DNA of 6,564 nucleotides from Synergistaceae bacterium. GTDB lineage: Bacteria; Synergistota; Synergistia; Synergistales; Aminobacteriaceae. The number at the start of each line of letters is the position of its first letter. The first letter of the stretch is position 1. Made by a program: the position numbers and the translations under genes. The notes under the pieces are model-generated. The model saw only the letters and a program-made list of their open reading frames with translations, was not told the origin of the DNA and ran no database searches. The stretch covers positions 1-6,564 of the forward strand of contig JAISWV010000225.1 in assembly GCA_031270755.1 (NCBI GenBank), written 5' to 3'. Positions 5,094 to 6,564 of this stretch are shown in pieces.

Positions 5094-6564
5094 CTATCGG
5101 CGGCGATACAAGAACAACCCCGCCAGCAGAAGCGCGGACAAGGCCCCCATGCCGCCGTTGCATCCTCCGCCTCCGCCTTGACTGGTCCCGGGTTTGGTCG
5201 TGGTCGGAGGGGATGCGGGGGGCGGCGTGGAGGGCGCAGAGGGCGGGGGCGAGGTGGTCGACGAACCGGGCACCACCAGGGTCAGGCTCGGCTCCGAGAG
5301 CTTCCCCTCGGCATCGATCAGCGTGAAATCTAAGAGGTACGTTCCGGCTGCGGGCGGCGTAAAGGTGAACACCAAGGTGGCGCCCTCCACCCGTGTCTCG
5401 CAGAAATGAACGCTGCCGTCCGGGTAGGTGACCAGCAAGATGGCGTTCGCCACAGGGGCGGTCGCCCGCACCGAGGTGGTAAAAGGCAGACCTCCGGCGG
5501 GCACGGGCGATCCGATGAAGTCCACCGTGATGTCCCCGGGAGGAAGCGTGGGGATTTGCACGGGAGGCGCATCGCTCTCCACCGTCACGGGAATCGCCAC
5601 CTTCACGTTGTTTCCGCCCAGAGCCGTCGCCGTGACCACCGCGCGCCCCGCGGACACGGCCGTGACCACAGCCCCCGCCGATGAGTCGGCAGCGGCCGCC
5701 GAAACGTTCGCCGCGTTCGCCTTCACGGTGGCTACAGCGGGATTGTTGCTCTCCCAGGCAACTTCCGTGTTGGTGGCGTCCTCGGGGGAAAGAGAGGTCT
5801 GGATCGTTTTTGTCTCCCCGGGCTTCATGGTCAGCGACGGCGGGCTGGCCGAGATGGTCTCGACGCCGACGAACGGGGCGGGTGTGCCATCCTGCGCAAC
5901 GGTCACCGTGATGGTCGCGCTGACGTTGGAGCCCCCCAGGGCCTTGGCGGTGATGTGCGTCGTCCCTGCGGACACCGCCGTGACGTATCCGTTTTGGCCG
6001 ACCTGAGCCACGGTGGCCACGGCAGGCTGGCTGCTCTCCCAGCTCACGGCTTTGTTCGACGCGTTGGCGGGCGTGACGGTGGGGGCGATGATTTTCGCGG
6101 GGTCCCCTGCCTTCAACGACAGCGGGCCGGAGGGGTTCAGGGTCAATCCCGTCGCGGGAACGTATGCGCTCCCCGTAACGTTGACCGTGGCCTGGGCCGT
6201 TTTGGTCTGGTCCCCGGCCGCCTTCGCCGTTATCGTTGTCGTTCCTGCGGCTAGGGCCGAGACCAGGCCGTTCTGGGAGACTCCGGCTACGGCGGTGTCG
6301 GCGGCGCTCCACAAAACGCCTTGATTGTCCGCGTTGTCGGGAGCGATGGTGGCCGTCAACTGGAACGACGCTCCCACCGTCAAGTTGAGATGAGCTCTGT
6401 CGAGGGTGATTCCGCTCACGGGAACCGGGGGATTCGTGACCGTCACGCTGGCTGTGCCCACTACGCCGCTGCCGTCCAGAGCCTTGGCCCTGATCGTGGC
6501 CGTACCCGCCGCGACGGCGGTCACAAGACCGTCTTGGTTCACCGTGGCCACGGCGGGAGTACCG
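5094..6564 (-). CDS. Secreted or surface BIG2-repeat protein with C-terminal sorting tail (5' partial)
   Basis: The frame is open to the window edge, so the signal peptide and an unknown number of repeats lie beyond it; 490 codons are visible. Ig-like BIG2 domains follow one another: the end of one (6564-6432), then complete ones at about 6425-6171, 6161-5895 and 5876-5577. Each carries forms of the signature WxSxxPAVATV...G-V-TAVSAGTATITA followed by a final V-T-V strand. A further beta-rich segment (5540-5268) has YPDGSVHF and AAGTYLLDFTLIDAEGK; it looks like a different Ig/PKD-like fold. A Pro/Thr/Ser linker (5267-5181) then leads to the tail GGGGGCNGG, a hydrophobic helix and RRR. Domains of this kind usually act in adhesion or as spacers at the cell surface; no catalytic motif is visible. 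The ligand is unknown. It is the first visible gene of the minus-strand group. Confidence 0.88.
   Translation of the reverse strand, partial: GTPAVATVNQDGLVTAVAAGTATIRAKALDGSGVVGTASVTVTNPPVPVSGITLDRAHLNLTVGASFQLTATIAPDNADNQGVLWSAADTAVAGVSQNGLVSALAAGTTTITAKAAGDQTKTAQATVNVTGSAYVPATGLTLNPSGPLSLKAGDPAKIIAPTVTPANASNKAVSWESSQPAVATVAQVGQNGYVTAVSAGTTHITAKALGGSNVSATITVTVAQDGTPAPFVGVETISASPPSLTMKPGETKTIQTSLSPEDATNTEVAWESNNPAVATVKANAANVSAAAADSSAGAVVTAVSAGRAVVTATALGGNNVKVAIPVTVESDAPPVQIPTLPPGDITVDFIGSPVPAGGLPFTTSVRATAPVANAILLVTYPDGSVHFCETRVEGATLVFTFTPPAAGTYLLDFTLIDAEGKLSEPSLTLVVPGSSTTSPPPSAPSTPPPASPPTTTKPGTSQGGGGGCNGGMGALSALLLAGLFLYRRR
5097..5180 (-). other. Synergist-CTERM-like protein sorting signal
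   Basis: The last 28 residues of the surface protein contain a Gly run with one Cys (GGGGGCNGG), a hydrophobic stretch (MGALSALLLAGLFLY) and a terminal RRR. This three-part plan (motif, membrane helix, basic end) marks C-terminal sorting signals. The Gly-Cys form after a Pro/Thr linker matches the Synergist-CTERM type known from Synergistota and also resembles the Myxo-CTERM type. The Cys may be the site of processing or lipid attachment, by analogy only. Confidence 0.75.
5577..6564 (-). repeat. Array of bacterial Ig-like (BIG2) coding repeats
   Basis: Three full repeats and one partial repeat, each about 85-100 codons, share the core PAVATV...GLVTAV-AGT-TITAKA. The repeats have drifted at the protein level (for instance AVAGVSQNGLVSALAAGTTTI, split here as AVAGVSQ and NGLVSALAAG), so they are old rather than fresh copies. 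The array continues past the window edge. Confidence 0.85.

Noticed and set aside
3967..6312. One very long minus-strand frame of 781 codons that would fuse extra N-terminal sequence to the racemase
   Set aside because: The upstream 426 codons are Arg/Gly-rich and overlap the BIG2 gene in another frame; the racemase family begins at WPKL just after the ATG at 5034.

Overview
The window looks like a chromosomal segment from a GC-rich, amino-acid-using anaerobe of the Synergistota. The strongest clue is the C-terminus of the large surface protein: a Gly-rich block with one Cys, a short hydrophobic helix and a terminal RRR. This is the form of the sorting tail known as Synergist-CTERM. A Clostridium-type ornithine racemase homologue next to amino-acid uptake genes fits such a metabolism. 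The taxon call is an inference from motifs, not from a search.

Left part, plus strand (1-2666): a methionine-type ABC importer, metN (ATPase, 5' end outside the window), metI (permease, overlapping metN by 32 bases) and metQ (substrate-binding protein). The 146-base gap between metI and metQ is not empty. It holds two small hairpins, then an AT-rich stretch with a perfect TATAAT box and a duplicated 9-mer, then a strong Shine-Dalgarno site. metQ therefore probably has extra transcription of its own. MetQ has a signal peptide but no lipobox cysteine, so it is likely a soluble periplasmic protein rather than a lipoprotein.

Right part, minus strand (6564 down to 2694): three genes that could form one unit. 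First is a secreted or surface protein with at least four bacterial Ig-like (BIG2) repeats, a fifth beta-sandwich-like segment, a Pro/Thr linker and the sorting tail; its N-terminus lies beyond the window. After 59 bases comes a PLP-dependent racemase of the alanine/ornithine racemase family. After another 118 bases, which contain a 12-bp tandem repeat with four GATC sites exactly 6 bp apart, comes an AI-2E/PerM family membrane protein. That gene converges on metQ with only 27 bases between the stop codons.

Functionally, MetNIQ brings methionine or related amino acids into the cell, and the racemase interconverts amino-acid enantiomers, probably of ornithine. The surface protein and the AI-2E protein have no clear link to that metabolism. 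I see no RNA genes, CRISPR arrays, insertion sequences or phage genes. Most of the window is ordinary metabolic and surface gene content; the points worth a second look are the unlipidated MetQ, the metI-metQ spacer, the GATC repeat and the sorted repeat protein.
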